Both the position numbers and the translations under genes were made by a program. DNA of 60,503 nt. It comes from Streptomyces tailanensis (GTDB taxonomy: Bacteria; Actinomycetota; Actinomycetes; Streptomycetales; Streptomycetaceae). The notes beneath the pieces were generated by a model. That model ran no database searches. It was not told the origin of the DNA and was given only the letters and a program-made list of their open reading frames with translations. Below, piece after piece: positions 41,212 through 51,934 of the stretch (the first letter of the stretch is position 1; each line of letters begins with the position of its first letter). Location of the stretch: positions 1 through 60,503 of the forward strand of contig NZ_VTHJ01000026.1 of NCBI RefSeq assembly GCF_008386495.1, in the 5' to 3' direction.

Positions 41212-41229
41212 ACATACTGATCGGTATGT
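41212..41229. promoter_or_regulatory. TetR-type operator upstream of the acyl-CoA ligase
   Basis: ACATACTGATCGGTATGT: arms ACATAC / GTATGT around a 6-bp centre, about 60 bp before the GTG start. Typical size and symmetry of a TetR-family site. Confidence 0.6.
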
Positions 41230-41287
41230 GCGCAGAATCAGCACAACTGTTACCACCGCGTAGGCAAAGTCGCCCCGGGAGGACGCC

Positions 41288-42946
<1,659 letters not shown>

Positions 42947-42966
42947 GGGTCTGTGCCGGATGTCGG

Positions 42967-43000
42967 TCGGGGCACTGTTTCACGTGAAACAGTGCCCCGA
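42967..43000. promoter_or_regulatory. parS: parS site within a 34-bp perfect palindrome
   Basis: TGTTTCACGTGAAACA at 42976-42991 is the consensus ParB-binding parS sequence. It lies at the centre of a longer perfect palindrome (arms TCGGGGCACTGTTTCAC and complement), between the convergent ends of the acyl-CoA ligase and the hybrid kinase genes, so it may also act as a terminator. In Streptomyces parS sites cluster around oriC. Confidence 0.88.
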
Positions 43001-43017
43001 GTCGTAGCAGGGCCGGC

Positions 43018-46000
43018 TCAGTTCGTGCCGACTCGTGCCAGCAGGTCCACGATGCGGGTCTGCACCTCTGTGCTCGTCGAGCGCTCCGCGAGGAACAGGA
43101 CCGTCTCCCCCGAGGCCAGGCGCGGGAGTTCGGACGGGTCGACGGCGGCGGTGTAGACGACGAGCGGGGTGCGGTTCAACTGGCCGTTCGTGCGCAGCCA
43201 GTCGATGATCCCGGCCTGGCGGCGGTGCACCTGAAGCAGGTCCATCACCACAAGGTTGGGCCGCATCTGCGCGGCCAGGGTGACGGCGTCCGCGTCGGAC
43301 GCGGCACGCGCGACCTGCATGCCACGCCGCTCCAGCGTCGCGGTCAGGGCGAGCGCGATCTCCGCGTGCTCCTCGATGAGCAGGACACGCGGCGGGTGCT
43401 GCTCGGAGTCGCGCGGCGCGAGTGCCTTCAGGAGGATGGCCGGGTCGGCGCCGTACGCCGCCTCGCGCGTCGCCTGGCCGAGTCCCGCCGTGACGAGGAC
43501 GGGGACCTCGGCGGCGACGGCGGCCTGGCGCAGCGACTGGAGCGCCGTGCGTGTGATGGGGCCGGTGAGCGGGTCGACGAACAGGGCGGCCGGGTACGCG
43601 GCGATCTGCGCGTCCACGTCCTCGCGGGAGTTCACGATGACGGGCCGGTAGCCACGGTCGCTGAGCGCCTGGTGCGTCGTCACGTCCGGCGCGGGCCACA
43701 CGAGCAGCCGGCGCGGGTTGTCCAGCGGCTCCGGCGGCAACTCGTCGTCCAGCGGCTGCGGATGGGGCTGGTCGGGGACCTCCACCGCGCCGCCGGGTCC
43801 GTCGAGCGGCTCGGGCCCTTCATCGGCGTTCTCGTCGGGTTTCCCTATGGCGTACGACCGCCCGGCACCGTCCGTGTTGCCGACCAGCCGGGACTGTCCG
43901 GCGAGGGAGGGCTGCGCCACCTGCTGCGACTGGGTCACCTGAGCCTGCGGGGGCAGCGGGATCTGGCCGGTCGCGGGGCCTGTGGCCGGGGCGGCCTGCG
44001 GGTGGGGGCGTACTGCCGTCTCCGGGCGGTCACCGCTGGGCTCGGGCGGCGTCCCGAGCTTACGGCGCCGACCGGAGCCACCGGGCTGATTCGGGGCGGG
44101 GGTGGAGCCCGGCTGGGGCTGTGGCTGTGCCGGTGTCTGCTTCTGCGGCTGTGGCTGGGTCTGCGTCTGGGGGCCGCCCTGGCGGGCGAACGGGACGCCC
44201 TGGCCGAGCGTCCGGACGCTGATCGCCTGTCCCTGGGTCGAGTTGGGGTCGAGGGGGGCGGCGGGGGCGGCTGGTGCGGGACCGGCCGCGGGCTTGTCAG
44301 GTGCGGCAGGTGTGGCGGGTGTGGCAGGTGCGGCAGGTGCGGCGGGGGGCGTGGCCTCGGCCGGGAGCGGCTGTGCGGCGCGCGGCTGCTGTACGGCGCG
44401 CTCCGGCGGGAGGGGGGTGCCCGAGGACGGCGTGGACTGCGGAGGCAGCGGCGCCTGCGCCACCGGGGCGGCTACGGGGATGCCCGCGCCGGAGGTGCCC
44501 TGGTGGGGGTCGGGCCAGGACTGGGGCTGGGGTTGAGGCTGGGCTTGGGCTTGGGGCTGGACCTGGGGCGAGCCGACGGCCGCGGCCTGTGCGGGCACCG
44601 GCTGTGGGGCGCCGGGAACCCCCTGCGGCGGGATGGCGGCGATCGGTCCGGGGACGGCCTGTCCGGGCGCGGCGGCTTGTGCGGGACCGGCGGTTTGCGC
44701 GGCGGCTCCCGGAACGCCCTGCGGAGCGACGGGCTGCGGGCCCGCGACCGAAGCGGCGACGGGCTGCCCGGGGGGTACGGCCTGCGCGGCGGCCACCGGA
44801 ACACCCTGTGCGGGTACGGGCTGGCCCTGTTGCCCAGGGGCGACCTGGGCCGGAACCCCCTGCACGGGCGCCGCGCCTACGGCCTCACCCTGCTGCGGAG
44901 CGGGTCGTACCGCTCGACGGCGGCCCGTCGGCGAAGGCACCGGGTGCGGCTGGGGCGGGGTGTGGTCGTCCGCCGGGTTGTGCAGCGCGGCGTCATGGCG
45001 CCCGTCGTCGACGCCCCCGGCCGCGGCTCCCGGCAGCTGCCCGGCAGCGACCGCCTGGCCCGCACCGGCGACCTGGGCGACGCCCGGCGCCCCCGCCTCC
45101 GCGCCTTGGTCCTGGGCGACCTGCTGCCCGACCCCGGCGGCAGGCACAGGCCCTCCGGCGGGAACCATCCCCCCGCCCGTAGCGGCACCCTGGCCGCCCT
45201 CATCCTCGTACACCTCTCCGCCCTGCGCCGGCACCGCGGGCACGGCCACGGGTCCGCCGGACGCACCGGGCGCGGCAGGCACAGGCATCGGTGCGGGCAT
45301 CGGCGTAGGCATCGGCGCGCGCACCGGACCGAGTCCGGCCGCTCCCTGCGCGTACTCCGGCCCCCGGTCCGCCTCGGCCGGCGGCAGCGCGAAGACTGCG
45401 CGCCCGCTCGCCTCAGGGGCGGCGGCCCGCTCCTCCGCGCTTGCCAGCGCACGACGCCGGCGGCCGGTGGGCCGACCGTCGGCCGCCTCACCGGAAGCGC
45501 CGGAAGCGCCGGAAGCGCCGGAAGCGCCGGAAGCGCCGCCGGCGGCCTCGGCGGCGTTCGTCGTGGACGGCGCGGCGGGCAGCGCCGGCGGCAACGCGTT
45601 CCGCTCGGGTTCCCGGCGGGCGCGCCGCCCGGCGGGCGCGGGCACGCCCTGCGGCGGCACCGTCCCGCCCAGCCCGGTGGCGGCGGCAGCGGCCCCCGCC
45701 GCGTGTTCGGCGGCCGTCACCACGGCACCCTCGGTGGCCACCGGCCCGGCGGCCGCGTCGCCCGCGGACGCCCGGCCGCGCCGCCGCCCGGTGCCCGCGG
45801 AGCCCTCGGCGTCGTCACCACCGGCGCCCTGCGCGGGCACGGGAGCCTCGCCGGCCGGTTCCTCGGCCCGCCGCCTGCGCCGGCCGGTGGGGGCGGCGGC
45901 AGGCGCGGCCTCCGCCTCGGGGGCGTCCTCGCTCTCCAGGAACGCGTCCACCGACGACCGCCGCGCCCGTCGCCGCCCGCCACCGGCGGCCTGCTCGGGC

Positions 46001-47766
46001 AGCGCGACCTCGGCACCGGCGGCCACGCCATCGGCGTCGCCATCGCCGTCAGAGTCCACCTCGGCACCAGCAGCGGCGGGCGCGGCCTCGACCGGAACGG
46101 CGCCCGCCCCGCCCCCCAGCGGCACCTCCAGCACATACGCGCTGCCGCTCATCCCCGGCACCTCGACCGTCTGGAGCACACCGCCGTGCGCCCGCACGAT
46201 CCCCTGGACGATCGGCTGGTGCACCGGGTCTCCCCCGGTGTACGGCCCGCGCACCTCGATGCGTACGACTTCACCGCGCTGCGCGGCCGCCACGACGACG
46301 GTGTTGTCCATGTAGCCACCGGCCGACATGGGTGAGTTACCCGTGGCGTCGACGCCCGCCACATCCGCTACGAGATGCGCGAGCGCGGTGGCGAGCCGTG
46401 CCTGGTCCACCTCTGCCTCGATGGGCGGCGCGTGCACGGCGAACTGCACCCGCCCCGGCCCGATCAGCTCCACGGCCCCGTCGACACCGGCCGCGACGAC
46501 CGCGTCGAGCATCACGGCCGTACGGGCGAGGTCGTCCTCACCGGCGTCGATCCGCTGGTAGCCGAGCACATTGTCGATGAGCGTCGTGATCCGCGAGTAC
46601 CCGGCGGTGAGGTGGTGGAGCACCTGGTTGGCCTCGGGCCACAGCTGCCCGGCGTCGTCGGCCGCGAGGGTGCCCAGTTCGGCGCGGAGCTGGTCGAGCG
46701 GGCCGCGCAGGGAGGTGCCGAGCACGGCGAGCAGCTGCTCGTGCCGCGCGGCCAGCGCCTCGTAACGGTCCTTCTCCCGCTCCCCGAGCGAGGCGTACCG
46801 CTCGTCCCCGGCGGCGAGTTCCTCGGCGTGCGTCTCGCGCAGCTCGGCCAGCTCGGCGGCGTGCTCCTCGCGGACCTTCTCGATCTGCTCCGCGTGCTCC
46901 GTGGTGAGCCGCTCCAGCTCCTCCGCGTGCCGCTCGGCCTCGACGTCTTTCTCCTCGGCGAGCTGGTCGTACGGCCGCCGGTCGGTGAACGTCATCACGG
47001 CGCCGACGAGCTGGTCCCCGTCGCGCACCGGCGCCGTCGTCAGGTCGACCGACACCTTGTCGCCGCTCTTCGACCACAACACCTGCCCGCGCACCCGGTG
47101 CTTGCGCCCGGACCGCAGCGTGTCGGCGAGCGGCGACTCGGTGTACGGGAAGGGGGAGCCGTCGTCACGCGAGTGCAGAACGAGAGTGTGCAGTTCCCGC
47201 CCGCCGAGGTCGCTGGCCCGATAACCCAGTATCTGAGCGGCGGCCGGATTGACGAGGACGATCCGACCGTCGGTGTCGGTCCCCACCACACCCTCGGAGG
47301 CGGCCCGCAGAATCATCTCGGTCTGCCGTTGCGAACGCGCGAGTTCGGCCTCGGTGTCGACGGTGCCCGACAGATCGCGGACGACCAGCATGAGCAGCTC
47401 GTCATTGGCGTAGCCGTAACCGTCGTACGCCTGCTGCCCGTTCTCCAGATTCGCGCTTGTGACCTCGACCGGGAACTCACTGCCGTCGGTCCGGCGGGCG
47501 ATCATACGGGTCGGCTTGGTCCGCCCGGTCGGGTCGACGCTGTCGGGCCGCCGCATGGATCCCGGGATGAGCCGGGAGTCGAACTCGGGCAGCAGATCGA
47601 GCAGTCCGCGCCCGACGAGGGCGGTCCCCGGCGTCTCGAAGGCCTCAAGGGCGATGGTGTTGGCGTTGACGACGGTGCCATTGGCGTTGACCAGCACCAA
47701 CGCGTCGGGCAGCGCGTCCAGTATGGCTGCGAGGCGAGCAGCGCCTCGGGATGGCCTGCTGCTCAC
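43018..47766 (-). CDS. Giant PAS-kinase-like hybrid protein with degenerate kinase and two receiver-type domains
   Basis: 1,582 residues from GTG 47766 (GGGAGGAAG upstream). Domains: PAS at about 10-130 and 150-270, coiled coil about 275-345 (AEELERLTTEHAEQIEKVRE), HisKA-like helices about 345-410, ATPase-like fold about 420-555, a 700-residue Pro/Ala/Gln/Gly linker, a pseudo-receiver (about 1330-1440, LFVDPLTG) and a receiver (about 1456-1582, VVMDLLQVHR). The usual H-E-L-R-T-P-L box reads GTSLRGPL, so the phospho-acceptor His is missing, and the N-box is degraded. The receiver keeps its Asp, but the acidic pair is EE and the Lys is lost. Probably a scaffold or sensor, not a kinase. Confidence 0.85.
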   Translation of the reverse strand: MSSRPSRGAARLAAILDALPDALVLVNANGTVVNANTIALEAFETPGTALVGRGLLDLLPEFDSRLIPGSMRRPDSVDPTGRTKPTRMIARRTDGSEFPVEVTSANLENGQQAYDGYGYANDELLMLVVRDLSGTVDTEAELARSQRQTEMILRAASEGVVGTDTDGRIVLVNPAAAQILGYRASDLGGRELHTLVLHSRDDGSPFPYTESPLADTLRSGRKHRVRGQVLWSKSGDKVSVDLTTAPVRDGDQLVGAVMTFTDRRPYDQLAEEKDVEAERHAEELERLTTEHAEQIEKVREEHAAELAELRETHAEELAAGDERYASLGEREKDRYEALAARHEQLLAVLGTSLRGPLDQLRAELGTLAADDAGQLWPEANQVLHHLTAGYSRITTLIDNVLGYQRIDAGEDDLARTAVMLDAVVAAGVDGAVELIGPGRVQFAVHAPPIEAEVDQARLATALAHLVADVAGVDATGNSPMSAGGYMDNTVVVAAAQRGEVVRIEVRGPYTGGDPVHQPIVQGIVRAHGGVLQTVEVPGMSGSAYVLEVPLGGGAGAVPVEAAPAAAGAEVDSDGDGDADGVAAGAEVALPEQAAGGGRRRARRSSVDAFLESEDAPEAEAAPAAAPTGRRRRRAEEPAGEAPVPAQGAGGDDAEGSAGTGRRRGRASAGDAAAGPVATEGAVVTAAEHAAGAAAAATGLGGTVPPQGVPAPAGRRARREPERNALPPALPAAPSTTNAAEAAGGASGASGASGASGASGEAADGRPTGRRRRALASAEERAAAPEASGRAVFALPPAEADRGPEYAQGAAGLGPVRAPMPTPMPAPMPVPAAPGASGGPVAVPAVPAQGGEVYEDEGGQGAATGGGMVPAGGPVPAAGVGQQVAQDQGAEAGAPGVAQVAGAGQAVAAGQLPGAAAGGVDDGRHDAALHNPADDHTPPQPHPVPSPTGRRRAVRPAPQQGEAVGAAPVQGVPAQVAPGQQGQPVPAQGVPVAAAQAVPPGQPVAASVAGPQPVAPQGVPGAAAQTAGPAQAAAPGQAVPGPIAAIPPQGVPGAPQPVPAQAAAVGSPQVQPQAQAQPQPQPQSWPDPHQGTSGAGIPVAAPVAQAPLPPQSTPSSGTPLPPERAVQQPRAAQPLPAEATPPAAPAAPATPATPAAPDKPAAGPAPAAPAAPLDPNSTQGQAISVRTLGQGVPFARQGGPQTQTQPQPQKQTPAQPQPQPGSTPAPNQPGGSGRRRKLGTPPEPSGDRPETAVRPHPQAAPATGPATGQIPLPPQAQVTQSQQVAQPSLAGQSRLVGNTDGAGRSYAIGKPDENADEGPEPLDGPGGAVEVPDQPHPQPLDDELPPEPLDNPRRLLVWPAPDVTTHQALSDRGYRPVIVNSREDVDAQIAAYPAALFVDPLTGPITRTALQSLRQAAVAAEVPVLVTAGLGQATREAAYGADPAILLKALAPRDSEQHPPRVLLIEEHAEIALALTATLERRGMQVARAASDADAVTLAAQMRPNLVVMDLLQVHRRQAGIIDWLRTNGQLNRTPLVVYTAAVDPSELPRLASGETVLFLAERSTSTEVQTRIVDLLARVGTN
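45491..45538. repeat. Nine-bp tandem repeat in the linker of the hybrid protein
   Basis: Five consecutive copies of GGAAGCGCC, encoding repeated Gly-Ala-Ser units. Because the unit is a multiple of three, copy-number change would alter linker length without frameshift. Confidence 0.75.
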
Positions 47767-48052
47767 GAGACGCTTCCTCCCTGTTACCGCACCTTGCCGA
47801 CCACGGGGGCCATGGCCATCTTGCCAACCGGCCCGCAACGTGTCACGCGAGGGAGTCTACGGGCAGAGGTTGCGCTCGCGACGCCGGATGAGAGGGAGGT
47901 CGCACACCGAACATACGGAGACGGCGTGACCGTACGAACGGCGATGCCGTGACCGTGTGTTTTGCCCGGCGGCCCATGCGACAGCACTTATGTACGGGGA
48001 CCGCCGCCTCCGGATCGCGCTCAATCGCACTTATGGGCAGCCTCCGCCGAGC

Positions 48053-48619
48053 TTATGCGCGGAGTTCCGGGAGCACGGGCACGAGCGCGTCCCAGCGGGC
48101 GATCTCGCAGCCGTTCCCGCGGTCGAAGCGGGCGTCGACGGGGCGTCCGGCCCAGGTGCCGGTGACATGCGCGGTGGCCGGCCCTCCATACAGCATCGTG
48201 CAGACCGTGCCCGGCTGGACCGGAGCGAAGGGGTTCGTACCCCAGCTCGTCCGCCGGTCGAGCCGCCCGCACGCATCGCGCACGGCCGGATGGTTCCCGC
48301 CCTCGGGATGACACCGCAACTCGAACGTCCCGTCCGCCCCCGCCCCCACCCCCCGCACCGTCACGACCAGCCGGTCCTCGGGGGCGGGGGCCGGCGACGA
48401 CGTGCGCGGCAAGGTCTCGGCGGCGTACGCGGCCGGGGCGCCGGGCGCCAGTGCGCCGCAGACGGCCGCGGCGAGCGCGGCGGCGGCACCGAGGAGGAGC
48501 CGGGCCAGGGCGGGGCGGCGGTGGGAGGGAGGGAGGTGGACAGCCGGAGGGAAGGGAGTGGAGGAAGTGGCAGGAGTGGAGGGCGTCTGCGGTGCGGCGA
48601 GGGGAGGGCTCTGCAACAT
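48053..48619 (-). CDS. SSI-type secreted serine protease inhibitor
   Basis: 188 residues. A long N-region and a signal-type hydrophobic segment (LARLLLGAAAALAAAVCGAL, ending APAAYAAE) lead to an about 115-residue mature domain. The SSI fold is indicated by LVVTVRGVGAGADGTFELRC, a Cys pair, the reactive loop GTVCTMLYGGPATAHVTGTW and C-terminal GNGCEIARWDALVPVLP. In subtilisin inhibitor the loop reads C-P-M-V-Y, so the P1 position here is probably Met-Leu. Secreted inhibitors of this class block the producer's own or foreign subtilisins. The extended N-terminus suggests a later true start. Confidence 0.82.
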   Translation of the reverse strand: MLQSPPLAAPQTPSTPATSSTPFPPAVHLPPSHRRPALARLLLGAAAALAAAVCGALAPGAPAAYAAETLPRTSSPAPAPEDRLVVTVRGVGAGADGTFELRCHPEGGNHPAVRDACGRLDRRTSWGTNPFAPVQPGTVCTMLYGGPATAHVTGTWAGRPVDARFDRGNGCEIARWDALVPVLPELRA

Positions 48620-48841
48620 GACCGGACTAACGCCACGCCCGCTCCACGGTTGCGCGGCGGCGGCCAGCCGTGGGCCAGGCGTGGCCGATCACCTCCTCAC
48701 CGTTTCCGACCCGCCCCGACGTGCCATACGGCTTTGCCCTGTGGCCGCTCCGCCTAGTACCGTGGGAGCCGATTGGTGACAGCCCGCTCGGCTGTGTCAT
48801 CATCTGCACGCACCACTCGCGCTCGCGCGTGTGGTTGTGCT

Positions 48842-48932
48842 GGAGGCGTCGCCTAGTCCGGTCTATGGCGCCGCACTGCTAATGCGGTTTGGGCCTTAAA
48901 GCCCATCGAGGGTTCAAATCCCTCCGCCTCCG
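48842..48932 (+). tRNA. tRNA-Ser(GCU)
   Basis: A 91-nt cloverleaf with acceptor arms GGAGGCG / CGCCTCC and discriminator G. The anticodon stem-loop is CCGCA-CTGCTAA-TGCGG with anticodon GCT at 48878-48880, and the variable arm is long. It decodes AGC/AGU. Confidence 0.95.
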
Positions 48933-48944
48933 CGCTTGATCACC

Positions 48945-48973
48945 GAAGCCCCGGTCCACCCGACCGGGGCTTC
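48945..48973 (+). terminator. Terminator of tRNA-Ser(GCU)
   Basis: GAAGCCCCGGT / ACCGGGGCTTC perfect 11-bp stem, 12 bp after the tRNA. Confidence 0.8.
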
Positions 48974-49141
48974 GCCGTTCCCACCCCGTCGCCCCCGCCC
49001 CCGCGAGCGCCCCACAGGTCGTTTCCCCAGGTCACAAGGGGTACAGCAAACGGATTTCACATGGCGACGGCAGTCATGTAATGTTCTTCCTGTCGCCGCG
49101 AGCGGGCTGAAAGGACCAGGACCGGCGGGAAAACAAAACAA

Positions 49142-49214
49142 GCACTCGTAGCTTAACGGATAGAGCATCTGACTACGGATCAGAAGGTTGCAGGTTCGAA
49201 TCCTGCCGAGTGCA
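49142..49214 (+). tRNA. tRNA-Arg(ACG)
   Basis: A 73-nt cloverleaf with acceptor arms GCACTCG / CGAGTGC and discriminator A. The anticodon stem-loop is TCTGA-CTACGGA-TCAGA with anticodon ACG at 49175-49177. It reads CGN codons after A34 deamination. It is an unoccupied potential integration site. Confidence 0.95.
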
Positions 49215-49220
49215 CACAGG

Positions 49221-49257
49221 TCAAAGGCCCCTTGGGATCATCCCAAGGGGCCTTTGA
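49221..49257 (+). terminator. Terminator of tRNA-Arg
   Basis: TCAAAGGCCCCTTGGGA / TCCCAAGGGGCCTTTGA perfect stem seven bases after the tRNA. Confidence 0.85.
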
Positions 49258-49382
49258 CATCAGCCGATCTCAAGGGTTTCGTCCATCGTGAATGTGCTGT
49301 GCCCGCGCGTTTCCATGATCGTGCGAGCGTCGACACCCTGAGTGAGGAGCAGCGAGACACCTGCTCGCTACGATCGCTGCCC

Positions 49383-49934
49383 ATGGACACCAGGGGCGGG
49401 GATTCCTCACATCAGAACACGGACGTCGGTACGGCCGTGGAGCTCGTCTACCGGCCAACGGCCGCGGACTTCGAAGAGGCGCTCCGTGCACGAGCTCGTC
49501 GGTCACCGTCGGGGCGGGCCCAGGCACTCATGCCGACGCTCATGGCGGCACTCGCCGTGAGCGTCTTCTCGCTTGTCCAGGATGAACCGCTGGCCGTGTG
49601 GATCATCGCGCTGGTGCTCGCCGTGCCAGTCGCGTTCTGGGCCACCGCACGAGGACTCCGCACCATGGCCCGCCGGATGTTCAGCGTCGTGGAGCCATAC
49701 GGGCAGTGCCAGGTGGTGGCCGACGACCGCGGTGCGGTCACCACCGGCGAGCGGGCGTCCTTCAGCATGGATTGGACGGTGTTCCGGGAGTATCTGGAGA
49801 CGCCCGGACTCTTCGTGCTCCTCGGCGGTGACCGCGCGGCCGGAGTCGCGCTACTGCCCAAGCGGGGCGCTCAGGACCCCGCGGACGTCGACCGGCTCCG
49901 GGCGATCCTGGACCGGAACCTGAAGCGGCTCTAG
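49383..49934 (+). CDS. YcxB-like membrane protein
   Basis: 183 residues from ATG 49383 (MDTRGGDSSHQNTDVGTAVE); the open frame extends back into the tRNA, so this later ATG is chosen. The order is an N-terminal beta segment VELVYRPTAADFEEALRARA, two membrane helices (ALMAALAVSVFSLV and WIIALVLAVPVAFWATARGL) and then a C-terminal YcxB-type domain with RASFSMDWTVFREYLETPGL and LLGGDRAAGVALLPKRG. Function of this family is unknown. No operon partner. Confidence 0.72.
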   Translation: MDTRGGDSSHQNTDVGTAVELVYRPTAADFEEALRARARRSPSGRAQALMPTLMAALAVSVFSLVQDEPLAVWIIALVLAVPVAFWATARGLRTMARRMFSVVEPYGQCQVVADDRGAVTTGERASFSMDWTVFREYLETPGLFVLLGGDRAAGVALLPKRGAQDPADVDRLRAILDRNLKRL

Positions 49935-50060
49935 TCGGAGGTCTGTGAGCCCGCACGGGACACACTGTGCCAGCCATCGTCCGCGTTCGGGGGATAGGCG
50001 GGCCGCCTCCGGCGCCTTCCCGCCCCGCTGGGGCATCCCTTGAGGGAACGGAAGGGAGAC

Positions 50061-50390
50061 ATGATGCCGCTCTATCTATCGAGGTTCAGCTATACGCCGG
50101 AGACCTGGGCGAGGCTGATCGGCCACCCTGAGGACCGTGCGAAGGCCGCTCAGTCGTACATCGAGTCCGTCGGCGGGAAGCTCCATGGCTTCTGGTATGC
50201 CTTCGGCACGCACGACGGCTACAACCCGTGGGAGGGCCCGGACAATGTGTCCATGGCCTCGGTCGCACTGGCGATCAGTGGAGGCGGCGCCCTCAGCTCG
50301 TTCGAGACGACCGTTCTCCTGACGGTCGAGGAAACAATGGATGCCCTACGCCAAGCCGAACGAATCCAGTACCGGGCTCCTGGCGCGTAA
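50061..50390 (+). CDS. GYD-domain protein
   Basis: 109 residues; ATGs at 50061 and 50064 both follow GGAAGGGAG. Sequence MMPLYLSRFSYTPETWARLI, YIESVGGKLHGFWYAFGTHD and GYNPWEGPDNVSMASVALAI. The G-Y-D-like segment and ferredoxin-like pattern match the GYD family of small dimeric proteins with unknown role. Single gene. Confidence 0.8.
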   Translation: MMPLYLSRFSYTPETWARLIGHPEDRAKAAQSYIESVGGKLHGFWYAFGTHDGYNPWEGPDNVSMASVALAISGGGALSSFETTVLLTVEETMDALRQAERIQYRAPGA

Positions 50391-50415
50391 CGGTCCACTC
50401 CGCCGCTTCTGGTGG

Positions 50416-51303
50416 TCATGTGGTCGGGGGCGGTGTGGTGACGCCCAGGAGGGAGAGGAAGGCGGAGGCCGCGGGGGACGGGGTGTGGCGGGTCCAGATG
50501 AGGTGTTCGACGCGTATCGGGCCGTTGGTGATCGGGACGTAGCGCAGGCCGTGGAGTTCGGGGGTGAAGGCCGCGGGCAGGAGGGCGATGCCCAGGCCGT
50601 GGCGGACCATCCGGAGCATGAGCTCGACGCCGGAGACCTCGAAGGCGACCTCGCGCCGGAGGCCGGCCGCCGCGAATGCCTCGTCCGACTGGGCGCGGGC
50701 GGCGCTGCCTTCGGCGAAGTCCACGAATGCCTCGTCGGCGAGGAGGCGGAGGTCCACCTCGGGTTCCGTGGCCAGCGGGTGGTCCGGGGCTAGCACCGTG
50801 ACGTGCCGGCCGTGGGCGAGTTCCTTGTCGCGGACGCCCTGTGGTCGGAATCCGGGCTGTACGCCGAGGAACGCCGCGTCCAGTCTGCCGTCGCGTACCT
50901 GCTCGACGAGCTGTTCGCTGGAGCCCGCCCGCAGAGTGATCCGTACCTGGGGGTGGCGCAGGCGGTAGTCCCGGAGTACCGCCGGGAGGTCGACGGCCGC
51001 GACGGTGGGGATCGAGCCGACGGTCAGTCTGCCCCGTATCTCGCCGGTGGCCGCCGCCACCTCCGCCCGGGCCCGCTCGGCCGCTTCCAGGGCCTGGCGG
51101 GCGGCGGGGAGGAACGCCTCTCCGGCGGTGGTCAGCCGCACCCGACGGCTGGTCCGGTCGAACAGCCGGGCGCCCAGTTCCTTCTCCAGGCGGGCCACTT
51201 GGTGGCTGAGCGCGGACTGGACGATGTGGCACCGCTCGGCGGCGCGGGTGAAGCTCGCGGTCTCCGCCACCGCGAGGACGTAGCGCATCTGCTGGAGGTC
51301 CAT
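50416..51303 (-). CDS. LysR-family transcriptional regulator
   Basis: 295 residues from ATG 51303. The N-terminal HTH has MDLQQMRYVLAVAETASFTR, then IVQSALSHQVARLEKELGAR and LFDRTSRRVRLTTAGEAFLP; a substrate-binding domain (about 90-290) contains RLTVGSIPTVAAVDLPAVLR. LysR proteins act as tetramers and usually regulate a divergently transcribed gene, which here is the VOC-fold gene starting at 51513. The inducer is unknown. Confidence 0.9.
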   Translation of the reverse strand: MDLQQMRYVLAVAETASFTRAAERCHIVQSALSHQVARLEKELGARLFDRTSRRVRLTTAGEAFLPAARQALEAAERARAEVAAATGEIRGRLTVGSIPTVAAVDLPAVLRDYRLRHPQVRITLRAGSSEQLVEQVRDGRLDAAFLGVQPGFRPQGVRDKELAHGRHVTVLAPDHPLATEPEVDLRLLADEAFVDFAEGSAARAQSDEAFAAAGLRREVAFEVSGVELMLRMVRHGLGIALLPAAFTPELHGLRYVPITNGPIRVEHLIWTRHTPSPAASAFLSLLGVTTPPPTT

Positions 51304-51512
51304 GGGGTGATCGTGAAACACGATGGATCGGATGACAAACATGTGTTGGACCGATGGATGGCTGCTCGGCGATGCTGAAATCACGGGCGGGGCAGGGCAG
51401 TCGGCGATCGGTCACCAGTCACCGGCCACCGTCTCCGGACCGGCGCGGTCCTGAGGCGCCGGCCGCCCCCGTCCCCGTCGTACCGCCATCGGCGCCCCGG
51501 CGCCCCGACCCC

Positions 51513-51914
51513 GTGGAGACGCCCGTGCGCGTGATCGCCTTCGACCATCTTGTCCTGAACGCCGCCGACATCGAACGCTCGCTCGCTTTCTATACCGGTC
51601 CTTTGGGCCTGGAGCCGGTGCGGGTGGAGGAGTGGCGGGCCGGCAAGGCCCCCTTCCCGTCCGTGCGGGTGAGCCCCACCACCATCATCGACCTCGTCCA
51701 GGCGCCCGCCGAGCGGCCGGAGGGATCCAACGTCGACCACATCTGTCTGGTGGTCGAACCGCTCGACTGGCAGCAGGTCATCGACTCCGGTGTCTTCACG
51801 GTGCTGGACGGTCCCGACGAGCGCTTCGGCGCCCGGGGCACCGCGGTCTCCCTCTATGTGCGGGACCCGGACGGCAACACGGTGGAACTGCGCTGGTATC
51901 CGCAGGACGCCTGA
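51513..51914 (+). CDS. VOC-fold (glyoxalase/dioxygenase) metalloprotein
   Basis: 133 residues from GTG 51513 (VETPVRVIAFDHLVLNAADI). Paired beta-alpha-beta modules with FDHLVLNAADIERSLAFYTG, NVDHICLVVEPLDWQQVID and YVRDPDGNTVELRWYP supply His, His and Glu metal ligands. Such small VOC proteins include glyoxalases, resistance proteins and isomerases, so function is open. Divergent from LysR, which probably controls it. No strong ribosome site; upstream in-frame sequence lacks homology. Confidence 0.8.
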   Translation: METPVRVIAFDHLVLNAADIERSLAFYTGPLGLEPVRVEEWRAGKAPFPSVRVSPTTIIDLVQAPAERPEGSNVDHICLVVEPLDWQQVIDSGVFTVLDGPDERFGARGTAVSLYVRDPDGNTVELRWYPQDA

Positions 51915-51934
51915 GGGCCCGGTGCGGACAAGCA

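Noticed and set aside
43225..46335. Very long plus-strand open frame opposite the hybrid kinase
   Set aside because: Arg/Gly-rich translation with no motifs; it is the GC-bias shadow of the real minus-strand gene.
49142..49214. Integrated element at tRNA-Arg
   Set aside because: No repeat of the tRNA 3' end and no integrase downstream in the window.
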